Counted from the first letter of the stretch, positions 10,259 through 19,895 are shown. The stretch is DNA of 64,000 bases from Oceanicoccus sp. KOV_DT_Chl (GCF_900120175.1 NZ_FQLF01000005.1:746501-810500); one strand, 5' to 3'. Program-made: numbers and translations. Notes: generated by a model not told the origin, from the sequence alone.

Positions 10259-11095
10259 TTATTGAATTGTAGTTTGCACATTACTTGGCGCTAACGGCCT
10301 TGATTTAGTTGAAACATCTCGATCCAGAGTAGTGGATAAGTATAAATCATCAATATACCGATAAACCGTCTCACTTGGGTCCTGCCCATAGTTTGTTAAA
10401 TTGCCCCCAAACCACATCGCCTGCCATCCCTCACCATTAGGCTTGCCTCTGGCAGTTGATTTCCACATCATATTTTGGTTATCGACAATTAACTGGTCAT
10501 CTATCCAAATCTGCAACACCCCATCAGGTACATCTACAGCAGAATTCAATACCATCCAGGTTTCAACCTTATACCAATGATTGGTCGTTATATAAGGTTG
10601 GCCATTGCCAAACGTAGTTGTTGCAGGATACTTACCAATAAGGTCAGAACTACCAATTGCATTATTATAATTATAAGAATAGTTTCTATCCGGGTCGCTA
10701 CCCTCCCTCCAAATCAGCTTTTCCGACATATAGGCATGGTCACCAGATGTATAATCTGATGTAGTAAAATACCTGGAGGTTTTTAATCCTGCAGGCCAAT
10801 TACCAGCCCACTGACCTTCAAAACGCTCATACTTGCGAGTAAAAAGGCTGTTGGTAAAGGGAAACCTTTTGTAGAAAAAAGACCCCGCTTCATCCTCGCT
10901 GTATGCAATTCTTATAGACTTTGAACCTGAATGAGCCTGATCAGTCGATAACGTCGCAAATCCCCATGTATCTACGTCATCAAAAATCTGGTTCAAAGTC
11001 CCACTTTCCAAATCACTGCTGAATATCTCTTCACCGTATGTTATTGAAGCGAAGCCCAAAGCAATAACCAAGGGGACCATCTGTAATAGTTTCAT
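10259..11095 (-). CDS. Secreted LamG/jelly-roll protein, possible polysaccharide lyase
   Basis: A 278-residue protein with a clear signal peptide (MKLLQMVPLVIALGFASITYG, split as 15 + 6 residues, cleaved before EE). The mature part is rich in aromatic residues and beta strands. The section WYKVETWMVLNS followed by DGVLQIWIDDQ resembles jelly-roll folds of alginate/glucuronan lyase-like proteins. Secretion and location in an EPS locus suggest it binds or trims the exported polymer. It is a single-gene unit with its own terminator, a good ribosome site (GAGGTG) and long non-coding flanks. Lyase activity is inference; I cannot confirm catalytic residues. Confidence 0.65.
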   Translation of the reverse strand: MKLLQMVPLVIALGFASITYGEEIFSSDLESGTLNQIFDDVDTWGFATLSTDQAHSGSKSIRIAYSEDEAGSFFYKRFPFTNSLFTRKYERFEGQWAGNWPAGLKTSRYFTTSDYTSGDHAYMSEKLIWREGSDPDRNYSYNYNNAIGSSDLIGKYPATTTFGNGQPYITTNHWYKVETWMVLNSAVDVPDGVLQIWIDDQLIVDNQNMMWKSTARGKPNGEGWQAMWFGGNLTNYGQDPSETVYRYIDDLYLSTTLDRDVSTKSRPLAPSNVQTTIQ

Positions 11096-11485
11096 ATATC
11101 ACCTCTGAACAAAAACACCCGCTGCACGCTCTCGAACAGCATGAGCCTTATATACCTTTAATAGAATAGGCAGGCCTATATTGAACCCTCAGACCAAACA
11201 CTATCTCAACCAACAACAATTAAAATTCTACTACAAAATATCTACTCAACTATGACACCACTTCACAATACCAGTATATCACTGCAAATATTACCTGCCC
11301 GACCGACCTATACAAGCTAAATCATCACCTTTAGCATGACGACGCCCCCTGTTAACACTTATCCTTAAAAATCAGATACTTGCTAAACCCCATCTAGATC
11401 ATAAAATCATTGAACGAGCCCTATTTAAAACTTACTATGAGCCGCTAAGTAATTGATATAAATAAGATCTTTATAAGATAATGCC
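11096..11485. other. Divergent intergenic region, no gene seen
   Basis: This 390-bp AT-rich region lies between the leftward jelly-roll gene and the rightward deacetylase, so it should contain two divergent promoters. A TTGATA and a TAAGAT-like element occur just before 11486 but end too close to the start codon to be a credible promoter. No structured RNA or repeat stands out. Confidence 0.55.
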
Positions 11486-12526
11486 ATGACACTTAATAAA
11501 ACGACAATCAAGAAATTTTTGAGGTACTGCGTCTCACAGGCCTACTATATTACCAATAGCTATAAACGCGCCAATAATGGCAAAGTAATAGTGCTAATGT
11601 ATCACCGAGTACTTAAAGATAATGATAATTACGCCTCATTTATTCAGCCAGGAATGTATGTATACCAATCAACCTTTAAATTACAGATGGAGTTTTTAAG
11701 CAAACACTACAAGATAATTTCGATGCCCGACCTGCTATCGATGATGAACAGCAACGAAATCGACAACAAAACACAATACTGCGTTATAACATTTGACGAT
11801 GGCTGGAGAGATAATTATCAATATGCCTACCCCATTATGCGCGAGCAGGCCATTCCGGCGACTATTTTTCTGGCGGAGTCATATATTGGCACGAACCAAA
11901 GTTTCTGGCATGAGAAACTATCTCGACTGTTTTATTTATACAGCATCAATTCTAACCACGTACCCAGCCCTGATCGTTCGTCTAAAAATAAAGACGGTCC
12001 ATTATATTGCCTCGAAGAACATCTCTTTTCCAAACCCAGGCAATCACTCACCATTGATTCTGCAATAGAAGCATTAAAAAAATATGAGAACCATGAAATC
12101 GAGCAAGCCATAAACACGCTGGCACTTTCACTCAACATACCTCTCAATAACGATAACGATCGCGACATGCTTAACTGGGAAGAAATAGATGAAATGGGAA
12201 AAGCCAACATCGCCTTTGGCTCTCATACTTGCGGACATAAAATACTGACAAATATATCAACTGAAGAAGCAGAGCAAGAAATTCACCTATCAGCAGAAAA
12301 ACTAAGTATTCGAAACGTAAACTACACTCCGGTTTTTTGCTACCCAAATGGACGCTACAATGAGAATATCAGAGAGCTCGTTATCAAGGCGGGGTATCAG
12401 GCGGCTGTCTCAACCAAGCTGGGCAGCGAAACTCTTCCACTAGCTGATAAATTTGGAATTAAACGAATCGGACTACATGACGACATAACTTACAATATGC
12501 CCTTATTTTCCTATAGACTAAAATGA
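11486..12526 (+). CDS. Polysaccharide deacetylase (NodB-type, carbohydrate esterase 4)
   Basis: A 346-residue NodB-domain protein. The metal and catalytic motifs are present: VLMYHRV near residue 35, TFDDGWRDNY near residue 105, SHTCGH near residue 248 and FCYPNGRYNENI near residue 284. There is no clear signal peptide, so it may act on cytoplasmic or lipid-linked sugars. It probably removes N-acetyl groups from hexosamines of the EPS. It is the first of two deacetylases in the locus and stands 166 bp before a glycosyltransferase on the same strand. Confidence 0.9.
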   Translation: MTLNKTTIKKFLRYCVSQAYYITNSYKRANNGKVIVLMYHRVLKDNDNYASFIQPGMYVYQSTFKLQMEFLSKHYKIISMPDLLSMMNSNEIDNKTQYCVITFDDGWRDNYQYAYPIMREQAIPATIFLAESYIGTNQSFWHEKLSRLFYLYSINSNHVPSPDRSSKNKDGPLYCLEEHLFSKPRQSLTIDSAIEALKKYENHEIEQAINTLALSLNIPLNNDNDRDMLNWEEIDEMGKANIAFGSHTCGHKILTNISTEEAEQEIHLSAEKLSIRNVNYTPVFCYPNGRYNENIRELVIKAGYQAAVSTKLGSETLPLADKFGIKRIGLHDDITYNMPLFSYRLK

Positions 12527-12692
12527 TATGTTGTTGGAGTTACTCCGTGACATTAACGCCTTAGCATTAATTTAGTCATTATCCAAACAGCCAGCACCCA
12601 ATTTATTTTAGCCACCGAAATAATCAACCCACTATGCTCACAGCTGCCAACTTAAAAGCCACACCTCATTCACGTTACTTTTAAATAGTTAA

Positions 12693-13829
12693 ATGACACT
12701 TATGACAACCCCTACCACTCATAAAAAATTACACCTACTCCAAATCACCCACGACTTGGACTTTGGCGGCTTACAGCAAGTTATTTATAATATTTGCCGC
12801 ACTATAGACCGTGATCAATTCGAAGTATCTGTTCTATGCCTCCGAGCCAAGGGATGTTTTACAGAAGATGTTGAAGCACTGGGGATACCTGTATATTGCA
12901 TAGCACCACCATCAGGCTCTACTGACTATTTTCTCTTCTTAAAAGTAGCGAAACTACTTCGAAAACTAAAAATAGATGTTGTTCACACGCACAACACACA
13001 ACCCTTTATTGACGGTACATTAGGTGCACTTTTAGCGGGCACAAAAACCATTGTTCACACTGACCACGCCAGAGACTTCCCGGATAAGACCCGATATATG
13101 ATAGCGGAATGGTTTATGTCCCAATTCGCTTATCGTGTCGTCGGCTGCTCAGAACACACATCTGAAAACCTCCATAAGTTTGAAAAGATTTCGAAGCAAA
13201 AAATAGTCACCATCGAAAATGGAATAGATCCTTCACGCTTCAACATATCAATAGACACAGACGCGAAACGATTAGCGCTTGGCATTAACCAGTCAGGCCC
13301 AATCATTGGACTAGCCGTCCGGCACAGCAAACAAAAAGGTATTTGCTACTTACTTGACGCCATGCCTTTCGTCATTAGTAAAATTCCAAATATCACCTTA
13401 CTCATAGCAGGTAGCGGCGAACTTACCGAAACGCTTAAATCTCAAGCCCAGAGGCTAGGCTTAAACGAAAACGTTAAATTTATTGGCCCCAGACTAGACA
13501 TCCCCGAGCTACTCCAGTTATTTGATCTATATGTACTGCCCTCTCTGTGGGAAGGTCTACCAATGGTTATTCTAGAGGCAATGGCAGCAGGATGCCCGGT
13601 CCTAGCCACCGACGTGGGGGGCAACTATAAAGCCATTGAAAATGGTGTAAATGGATGCCTGGTAGAAGCAAGCTGCAGTGAAAGTCTGGCTCACAATATT
13701 GTCGAATTACTTACAGACCCGAAAACGCTTACACAGTACCGGGAACAGAGCTTCGAAAAATTTAATAAACACTATAGCGCACATATTATGACATCAAGAT
13801 ACATGCGCCTTTACCAACGGCAAGATTAA
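12693..13829 (+). CDS. Glycosyltransferase family 4 protein
   Basis: A 378-residue GT-B enzyme. The N-terminus has ITHDLDFGGLQQVIYNI, an acceptor-domain glycine motif. The C-terminal donor site has GLAVRHSKQKG and LWEGLPMVILEAMAAG. The similar XrtA-associated sugar transferases belong to the same superfamily. It starts at ATG 12693; a second ATG four codons later is possible. Its stop codon abuts that of the convergent exosortase gene with no gap. It likely transfers one sugar of the EPS unit. Confidence 0.9.
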   Translation: MTLMTTPTTHKKLHLLQITHDLDFGGLQQVIYNICRTIDRDQFEVSVLCLRAKGCFTEDVEALGIPVYCIAPPSGSTDYFLFLKVAKLLRKLKIDVVHTHNTQPFIDGTLGALLAGTKTIVHTDHARDFPDKTRYMIAEWFMSQFAYRVVGCSEHTSENLHKFEKISKQKIVTIENGIDPSRFNISIDTDAKRLALGINQSGPIIGLAVRHSKQKGICYLLDAMPFVISKIPNITLLIAGSGELTETLKSQAQRLGLNENVKFIGPRLDIPELLQLFDLYVLPSLWEGLPMVILEAMAAGCPVLATDVGGNYKAIENGVNGCLVEASCSESLAHNIVELLTDPKTLTQYREQSFEKFNKHYSAHIMTSRYMRLYQRQD

Positions 13830-15359
13830 TTATTCAAACCCGGAATCTACAGCATGATTCAGAATAACTGAAAGCTCTGGATAAGCACTACTCAAACTTT
13901 CCTCCACCCCTTCACAGGTTCTATCACAGGCCACTGATAAAGCGACAAAAGCAGCCTCACTCCTTCCAACAAAGACCCCTCGAATTTGTTGCAGTTTGGC
14001 ATTGATATCTGTTAGCACCGTAACGCCTCCTACACGATACCAATACCAGACTACGCGTTTCTGCGAGCCATTAGAAATCTGCAACTGCTTTACACTATCT
14101 CCGCCAACCGGAACCACTTCGCTATCACCAACAATACGCCACACATCACCATCAACTATCTTGTTACGAGTACTAATTAGCTCCCGCCCCTGTGACTGTC
14201 TCGCATACGCAATACCATGCATGCTGACAAACTGCCCTCTACTTTCTGCATTTTGATGATACTGCCAATCAGCGCTAACAAACACTGGATACCATTGCCT
14301 AGGCTTGAGAGGCAGCAAAGTCCAACCACGCACGTCCTCAACGGTATGATCAGAGATGGCACCTTCAGACTGCTGTAACACCAGTGCCAAAAACGGTCCA
14401 ACTGATAACGTAATGCCAAGCATTAGAATATGGCCGACCGACAACCTTTGGCCACTCAGCGCGCTGACCACATCTTTATTTTCGGCAGTCCATTGTTCAG
14501 CAACACCCAGCCGCTTGAGCTCATTTTTTTTCAAAAAATGAGTCAGCACAATAAGGCTTAATACCACTGCCAAGTAGATATACCAACCAAACATCAAATG
14601 ATCAGTAACGAGCGAGCTCTGCATCTCGGAAAAATAACCAATAAGAATTAGTGCGAATACGCGAACCCAATTTGTCAATAATCCTAAAGTAATGGCTACT
14701 GCCAAAAGAATCAGGCGACTACGTGCAGAGCGTAAATCTAAATTTCCATAAATTGCAGCCAACGATATTGAAACTACAAAATAACTCAAACCGCTGCACC
14801 CGCTAGCAATCTCAATAACCCCCGAGGGCATCACTATCCTGTTACCTTCGAGTAACGCCGTTATGTTACTTAACGCTATCAGATGACTATTAACCCAGAC
14901 TGTTAAATCCTGAAGCGTTGAATTTAAAATCTCCCAAAATGGAATGACCGTATAAAAAACAACCATAACCGGCGCACTGACCCACACAAATCTGGAACCC
15001 AAAATTGCACCCAAAGCACAAACATAAATTGCCGGTAATAATAACTGCTGAACAACCATCACCTGGATAACATAGGCCATCAACCACACAAAACTCATAC
15101 CGGCTAACGGCAGCAACCAAAGCCTATTAGGGCCGGTGATAACACCCCCTAACCGCCAACGCTGTTCCCATAAAACATAGAAAATCGCAACTACAATAAT
15201 ATATCCATGGGCATAGAATTCACTCCAAGCCACCCATTTACGGTGCAAGCTCTCAAAAGTAGGGAAATAAAGGGCAACTATGGTCACCGCCACCAACACT
15301 ATGGGGCTAACCAACTTCCGACCTAACATCCCTTGCACGTACTTTTGTTCTTTTTCCAT
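13830..15359 (-). CDS. xrtA: Exosortase A fused to EpsI domain
   Basis: About 509 residues. The N-terminal half has eight or so membrane helices and the exosortase triad: Cys near residue 188 (GCSGLSYF), Arg near 233 (NWVRVFAL) and His near 254 (DHLMFGWYIY). The C-terminal ~210 residues form an EpsI-like periplasmic domain (RGWTLLPLKPRQWYPVF; VWYWYRVGGV). XrtA cleaves PEP-CTERM signals of exported proteins and is always linked to an EPS locus like this one. Upstream in-frame starts exist (ATG 15374, TTG 15398); ATG 15359 is my choice and none has a strong ribosome site. No PEP-CTERM substrate is visible in the window. Confidence 0.92.
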   Translation of the reverse strand: MEKEQKYVQGMLGRKLVSPIVLVAVTIVALYFPTFESLHRKWVAWSEFYAHGYIIVVAIFYVLWEQRWRLGGVITGPNRLWLLPLAGMSFVWLMAYVIQVMVVQQLLLPAIYVCALGAILGSRFVWVSAPVMVVFYTVIPFWEILNSTLQDLTVWVNSHLIALSNITALLEGNRIVMPSGVIEIASGCSGLSYFVVSISLAAIYGNLDLRSARSRLILLAVAITLGLLTNWVRVFALILIGYFSEMQSSLVTDHLMFGWYIYLAVVLSLIVLTHFLKKNELKRLGVAEQWTAENKDVVSALSGQRLSVGHILMLGITLSVGPFLALVLQQSEGAISDHTVEDVRGWTLLPLKPRQWYPVFVSADWQYHQNAESRGQFVSMHGIAYARQSQGRELISTRNKIVDGDVWRIVGDSEVVPVGGDSVKQLQISNGSQKRVVWYWYRVGGVTVLTDINAKLQQIRGVFVGRSEAAFVALSVACDRTCEGVEESLSSAYPELSVILNHAVDSGFE

Positions 15360-15482
15360 TGACCACAAAACCATATATCGAGAGGGAATAGTCCCCAAAG
15401 AAAACTTTTTAATTCGTGCTACTATTGTTAACCAACCCCGGCACTAACCAATAACATCTGCTACCAAGAGCCACTAACTATA

Positions 15483-16382
15483 ATGCTTACCTCACAGCCA
15501 CCTAAAAAAAGTGTTTTACACGCCATGACTATCGACGTGGAAGATTACTATCATGTATCAGCATTTAACAGTGTAATAAAACCAGACAATTGGAGTGATT
15601 GGCCATCCAGAGTAGAAAAAAATACCCACCAACTGCTCGACCTCTTTGATACTCACGCCGTAAAAAGTACATTTTTTGTCTTGGGCTGGGTAGCGGACAA
15701 ATATCCTTCACTGGTAAAAGAGCTGGCAAATCGAGGCCATGAAATCGCTTCGCATGGCTGGTCTCATCAGTTGATCTACAATCAATCACCTACTGAATTC
15801 AAAGCAGAAACTGCCCGTTCAAAAGATGTAATTGAAGAGCTTGCCCAGACACCGGTAACTGGCTATCGAGCCGCCAGCTACTCAATTACTAAACGCTCAC
15901 TTTGGGCACTCGATATTTTAGCAGAACTGGGTTTTACCTGGGACTCCAGCATCTTCCCCGTTCACCACGACCGCTATGGTATATCTGGCAGCCCCCAATC
16001 GCCCTATATGATACAAACCAGCAGTGGACAGCTGATCAAAGAATTCCCTCTCACCACCGCCAGGGTGCTAGGTCTCGCTATACCAGCTGCTGGCGGAGGA
16101 TATTTTCGTCAATACCCTTATGCATTAAGCAAGTGGCTTTTTCAACGCGCAAGCCAAAACAGCGCCAAGCCGCTGATTTTTTATTTACACCCTTGGGAAA
16201 TTGATCCCGAGCAACCACGCGTACCAGGTATCAGTCCGCTATCAAAATTTCGTCATTATACTAATTTACAGCGCTGCGAAACTCGATTAGAGCAACTACT
16301 GAATGATTTCCAGTTCGGGTCCGTATCCCAAAGTCTGGCTAGCACTGATATTGAAATAGAGCTCAATCTGCATGACTTTTAA
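15483..16382 (+). CDS. XrtA-associated polysaccharide deacetylase
   Basis: A 299-residue deacetylase of the exosortase-linked subfamily. It starts almost at the diagnostic motif TIDVEDYYHVSAF (residues 17-29), followed by SHGWSHQL (metal-binding histidines), GYRAASYSIT and YLHPWEIDPEQPRVPG near the C-terminus. The last element belongs to the extra C-terminal domain of this subfamily. It is predicted to de-N-acetylate EPS sugars. It is divergent from xrtA (about 120 bp apart) and overlaps the FemAB gene by 11 bp, so the two are co-transcribed. Confidence 0.93.
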   Translation: MLTSQPPKKSVLHAMTIDVEDYYHVSAFNSVIKPDNWSDWPSRVEKNTHQLLDLFDTHAVKSTFFVLGWVADKYPSLVKELANRGHEIASHGWSHQLIYNQSPTEFKAETARSKDVIEELAQTPVTGYRAASYSITKRSLWALDILAELGFTWDSSIFPVHHDRYGISGSPQSPYMIQTSSGQLIKEFPLTTARVLGLAIPAAGGGYFRQYPYALSKWLFQRASQNSAKPLIFYLHPWEIDPEQPRVPGISPLSKFRHYTNLQRCETRLEQLLNDFQFGSVSQSLASTDIEIELNLHDF

Positions 16383-17787
16383 CATGAATATCAAAGCTAT
16401 TCTTAAAGATCCCGAAGCCGCAATAAACCAGTTATGGGGAGAGCAGAGTCACTGCAATGACCGCGCCGCGATACTGGAAACAGCCGACAAAATAAACCAG
16501 ATCACATCAGTCATTAAGACGCTTAAGAATGATAAGAACCATTGTGCCAGCCAATTCAAGCCAAACAAGGAAAACCCTGAGGAAATTAGTCGTTTAAAAG
16601 ATCAAATGAAGGAAATATCATCTCAGTTGAATATCCAGGAGGAAAAAAGAAAGCATCAGAATGATGTGCTTTTAGGATATTTTTCAATAGCTAAAAATAA
16701 GCTACCCGCAGTTCCCAAGCAGTTCTCGACTATAGCTCAACAGCGGCCAGCAACCGGGGAAATAAGCATTCAACTTATTGATGATTCAAAGCAATCAGAG
16801 TGGGATAATTATGTAAACCAACACACTAATAGTGGACTATATCACCGTTACGAATGGCGCAAACTCATCCATGAGTCTTTCAGTCACCAAAGTCACTATT
16901 TCGCCGCTATAAGCAATGGCATTATTATTGGTATACTGCCGACTATCAGACTAAAAAGCGCACTATTTGGTGATTTTTCAATATCAATGCCTTTTTTTAA
17001 CTATGGCGGAGTGCTAGCTGACACCCCAGAGATAGCCAATGCACTCCTTGAATATGCTGCCCGGTATTGCAACAGCAATAATATTAGCCATCTGGAAATA
17101 CGAGCAACTCAGCAACTTAATAACTGGCCAACCAAGTCTGAAAAAGTCTCCATGATCAAACAGCTACCCGACTCTATCGACCAACTAGACAAAGAGCTGG
17201 GATCAAAGGTTAGAGCACAAATAAACCGTGCAAAAGCTAAAAACACCCGAACTGTGATTGGCAAGCTTGATTTGTTAAATGACTTTTATACTGTGTTCTC
17301 AATTAATATGCGTGATCTTGGCACCCCGGTTTATGGCAAATCATTTTTCCGAAACATTCTTACTCAGTGGAATGACATAGCTAACATAGTCATTATCTAT
17401 CTGGAAAACAAACCGGTCTCAGCAGCATTCTTATTAGCAAACAAGGATATGGTTGAAATCCCCTGGGCCTCTACGCTGCGAAAAACCAACTCTTTGAATA
17501 TGAACATGCTGCTTTACTGGGAGGTTTTAAGTTTTGTTATTACTGAACGATATCACTTCTTTGATTTTGGGAGGTCATCGCTAGACAGTAGTACCTACCG
17601 ATTTAAAAAACAGTGGGGAGCAACACCCATCCAGCATTACTGGCATTACTGGCTAAAAGACGGCCAAGCACTGCCTGAGATAAATCCAAATAATAAAAAA
17701 TTCGAACTACTGATCGCAATTTGGAAAAAACTCCCCGTGAGTGTAACTCGACTAATCGGGCCATTAATTGTGAAAAATATTCCTTAG
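16372..17787 (+). CDS. FemAB-like XrtA-associated protein with N-terminal coiled-coil arm
   Basis: 471 residues. Residues ~135-470 match the FemAB/GNAT-like peptidyltransferase family of XrtA loci (LYHRYEWRKLIHESF; FNYGGVLADTP; FDFGRSSLDSSTYRFKKQWG). The first ~125 residues are an addition: a charged helical hairpin that begins LKDPEAAINQL and ends KNKLPAVP. This layout resembles the tRNA-binding arm at the N-terminus of seryl-tRNA synthetase. FemAB enzymes use aminoacyl-tRNA to add amino acids, so an aminoacyl decoration of the EPS is plausible. It starts inside the deacetylase gene; ATG 16384 is an alternative start just after that gene's stop. Confidence 0.87.
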   Translation: MTFNMNIKAILKDPEAAINQLWGEQSHCNDRAAILETADKINQITSVIKTLKNDKNHCASQFKPNKENPEEISRLKDQMKEISSQLNIQEEKRKHQNDVLLGYFSIAKNKLPAVPKQFSTIAQQRPATGEISIQLIDDSKQSEWDNYVNQHTNSGLYHRYEWRKLIHESFSHQSHYFAAISNGIIIGILPTIRLKSALFGDFSISMPFFNYGGVLADTPEIANALLEYAARYCNSNNISHLEIRATQQLNNWPTKSEKVSMIKQLPDSIDQLDKELGSKVRAQINRAKAKNTRTVIGKLDLLNDFYTVFSINMRDLGTPVYGKSFFRNILTQWNDIANIVIIYLENKPVSAAFLLANKDMVEIPWASTLRKTNSLNMNMLLYWEVLSFVITERYHFFDFGRSSLDSSTYRFKKQWGATPIQHYWHYWLKDGQALPEINPNNKKFELLIAIWKKLPVSVTRLIGPLIVKNIP

Positions 17788-17848
17788 CAAGATCAACTCT
17801 TGAAATTAAGCGCTAAACGACTTAAAAACTTATCATCCAGCCTATAAT

Positions 17849-19123
17849 TTAATCTATCAGGTAGTTAAGAGTTATTCCGCCTCTCAGCTCTGTATAATCA
17901 CCAGTATCTACTGCTGAATCCCTATCTGAATAAATCAAGCGATAAGATAATGATAGCGCTCGGGTTATTTCATGACGAAGACCTAAATTATATTCAACAC
18001 TATCGTAGTCAGCCCGCACATTATTCCCCTTAAAGGTAAAATCACTATAGTGAACACCGCCGCGCAGAGTCATAAGCCGATTCAAACGATAATCCAGAGC
18101 CAACCTAACACCCAACTCATCACTATCATTTTCAAGCGTTTCATAATCTTCTATTTCATAAATGATTGATGCCCGAAAACTACATACGCCACATAAATTC
18201 TCGTTCAAATAATCAAGCTGCATTGAGCTACGATCTATCACATCAAAATCACCTGCAGAATTACCGCTTTCATCGATCCCGGATAAATCATCATTGTTAT
18301 TCTGTCGAGAGGTATCCGTTAATTCCTGCGTGACGTTTAAATCCCAAGTTGAACCCCCTCCTTCGTATCCCGCATCAATTCTTAAATAGCCACCATCGAC
18401 ATCGCCAGTTTCGCGAGCAGACTCATTATATCCAACAGCAATTTTGTAATTGATTCGCGCCAAAACTGCTTGATAACTAATGGACACCAGAGAGTATTCG
18501 TAATCATTTATCTCATCATCAAATGTCACATCCTGATAAGACCCACCAAAAGACAACGTATCAACTTTCGATAAATTTCTATTCCAATAAATATTGGCCC
18601 CGACTCGTTTGGAATCTTGATCGCTACTATCTTCATAATTAATAGTTGAATAATTCAGCCTGGTATCAATTGAGTCAACCGATGACGGTCTAAGAATTAA
18701 TTGCGGACTAATATTACTTATAGACCGGTCTTCACGATTTTCCTGAACATCGATGGCGGCCTCATCCCTTATAATATTTCGCCGACTATTCTCTACAGTC
18801 CAAAATAATTGCTGGGAAATTTGCTCGTAGACAATCGACGCATCCCCTGTAATGGTAGTATCGTCATCCTGTGTGTTTTTATCAAAATCAGAGTGTTCGG
18901 CGCTGTAGCCGACCTTAGCGACAACCTCCGAACCTTCGTGCTCAAGATTTATATCTGCCGACACAATTTGCTCTAAATCCGACTGCTCATTAGCATTTAC
19001 TCTGAGCGAGTTATCTGTATGCTCCAGCCCGGCACCAAGACGAATAGAGCCATCGAGCGCCAGCCCAGTGACAGGCGTAGTTAAGACGGAAACCCCCAAT
19101 ACAAAACAACGTAGATTTTTCAT
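17849..19123 (-). CDS. Outer-membrane beta-barrel protein of the XrtA/EPS system
   Basis: 424 residues starting at ATG 19123 (a TTG one codon upstream is less likely; AAGGAT precedes the ATG). The signal peptide ends at about GLA-LDG. The remainder alternates polar and hydrophobic residues in strands, as in large barrels, with many acidic turns and one CGVC pair. It resembles the PEP-CTERM-associated barrel/EpsL-type proteins of XrtA loci. It is the last gene of the leftward operon from 23578 and converges on the FemAB gene. It probably forms the outer-membrane exit for the polymer with the export lipoprotein. Sequence conservation in this family is low. Confidence 0.8.
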   Translation of the reverse strand: MKNLRCFVLGVSVLTTPVTGLALDGSIRLGAGLEHTDNSLRVNANEQSDLEQIVSADINLEHEGSEVVAKVGYSAEHSDFDKNTQDDDTTITGDASIVYEQISQQLFWTVENSRRNIIRDEAAIDVQENREDRSISNISPQLILRPSSVDSIDTRLNYSTINYEDSSDQDSKRVGANIYWNRNLSKVDTLSFGGSYQDVTFDDEINDYEYSLVSISYQAVLARINYKIAVGYNESARETGDVDGGYLRIDAGYEGGGSTWDLNVTQELTDTSRQNNNDDLSGIDESGNSAGDFDVIDRSSMQLDYLNENLCGVCSFRASIIYEIEDYETLENDSDELGVRLALDYRLNRLMTLRGGVHYSDFTFKGNNVRADYDSVEYNLGLRHEITRALSLSYRLIYSDRDSAVDTGDYTELRGGITLNYLID

Positions 19124-19187
19124 CAATTTTATCCTTATCTACTAACCGCAATACTAATTCAGCATAAAAGCGACTAACTCAAGCGCT

Positions 19188-19895
19188 TCAATTATTAAAA
19201 ACTAATCCTGCAAACTTCTGCTCACCTACCGCATCCACACCAGCCATCACTTGATTAGGTGTCACCTTGCCAAAGGGCACTACCAAAACCGCCATATCGG
19301 ATACTCTTGAAAGAATCCTTGCTAAAGACGATTCCATAGCAGGAGGCACATCCAATACCACAAAACGGTCCGGGTAGCGCTCCTTAACGGAATCGATCAA
19401 CTGGCTCATTCTTGGCGAAGCCAGCCTTTCCTCAGCAACATCGCCACCGACACCTGGCGGAATAACCCTTACTCGCGGGATACCCGTTGAATAAATAATA
19501 TCTTTTAACTCCAAATCGGCATTTTGCAAATATTCCATTAAACCGTAGTCGCGATTATCTTTAAGCAGCTTATTAGCAAAAGAGTGATCAAAGTTACAGT
19601 CGATATAAATAGCTGTTTTTTGCTCATCCAGAGCAAATGAGGCGGCCATATTCATTGCTACAAAACTAGAGCCTCCACCTAGACTGAGTGAGCTTACTAG
19701 CAATACAAAATTTTTGCCCTGCGTCCTATGTAAAAGTCTTGTGCGTAAATCGCGAAATGAATTAAGTACTTCCCGCTGCGGCATCCCTGGATAAATTATT
19801 TTTAGAGCCGCCAACTCTTCGTGACTTTTAAATGCCACCTCAGCCATATTGGAAATGTCACTGACAGAGCCTTCCTGATCAACTGTATTATTCAT
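19188..19895 (-). CDS. CpsD/tyrosine-kinase-like ATPase with degenerate P-loop
   Basis: 235 residues of the bacterial tyrosine kinase (BY-kinase)/ParA-like fold, in the place of the XrtA-associated tyrosine autokinase. The P-loop reads SLSLGGGSSFVAMNMA (residues 70-85): the lysine expected before the Ser/Thr is Ser76. Walker A' (YIDCNFDHS, Asp99) and Walker B (VVLDVPP, Asp182) are retained. The protein ends right after the last beta strand (GLVFNN) with no tyrosine-rich tail. It probably still binds the chain-length protein encoded next, but as a regulator rather than an active autokinase. The codons were rechecked at 19653-19700 and show no frameshift. Confidence 0.85.
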   Translation of the reverse strand: MNNTVDQEGSVSDISNMAEVAFKSHEELAALKIIYPGMPQREVLNSFRDLRTRLLHRTQGKNFVLLVSSLSLGGGSSFVAMNMAASFALDEQKTAIYIDCNFDHSFANKLLKDNRDYGLMEYLQNADLELKDIIYSTGIPRVRVIPPGVGGDVAEERLASPRMSQLIDSVKERYPDRFVVLDVPPAMESSLARILSRVSDMAVLVVPFGKVTPNQVMAGVDAVGEQKFAGLVFNN

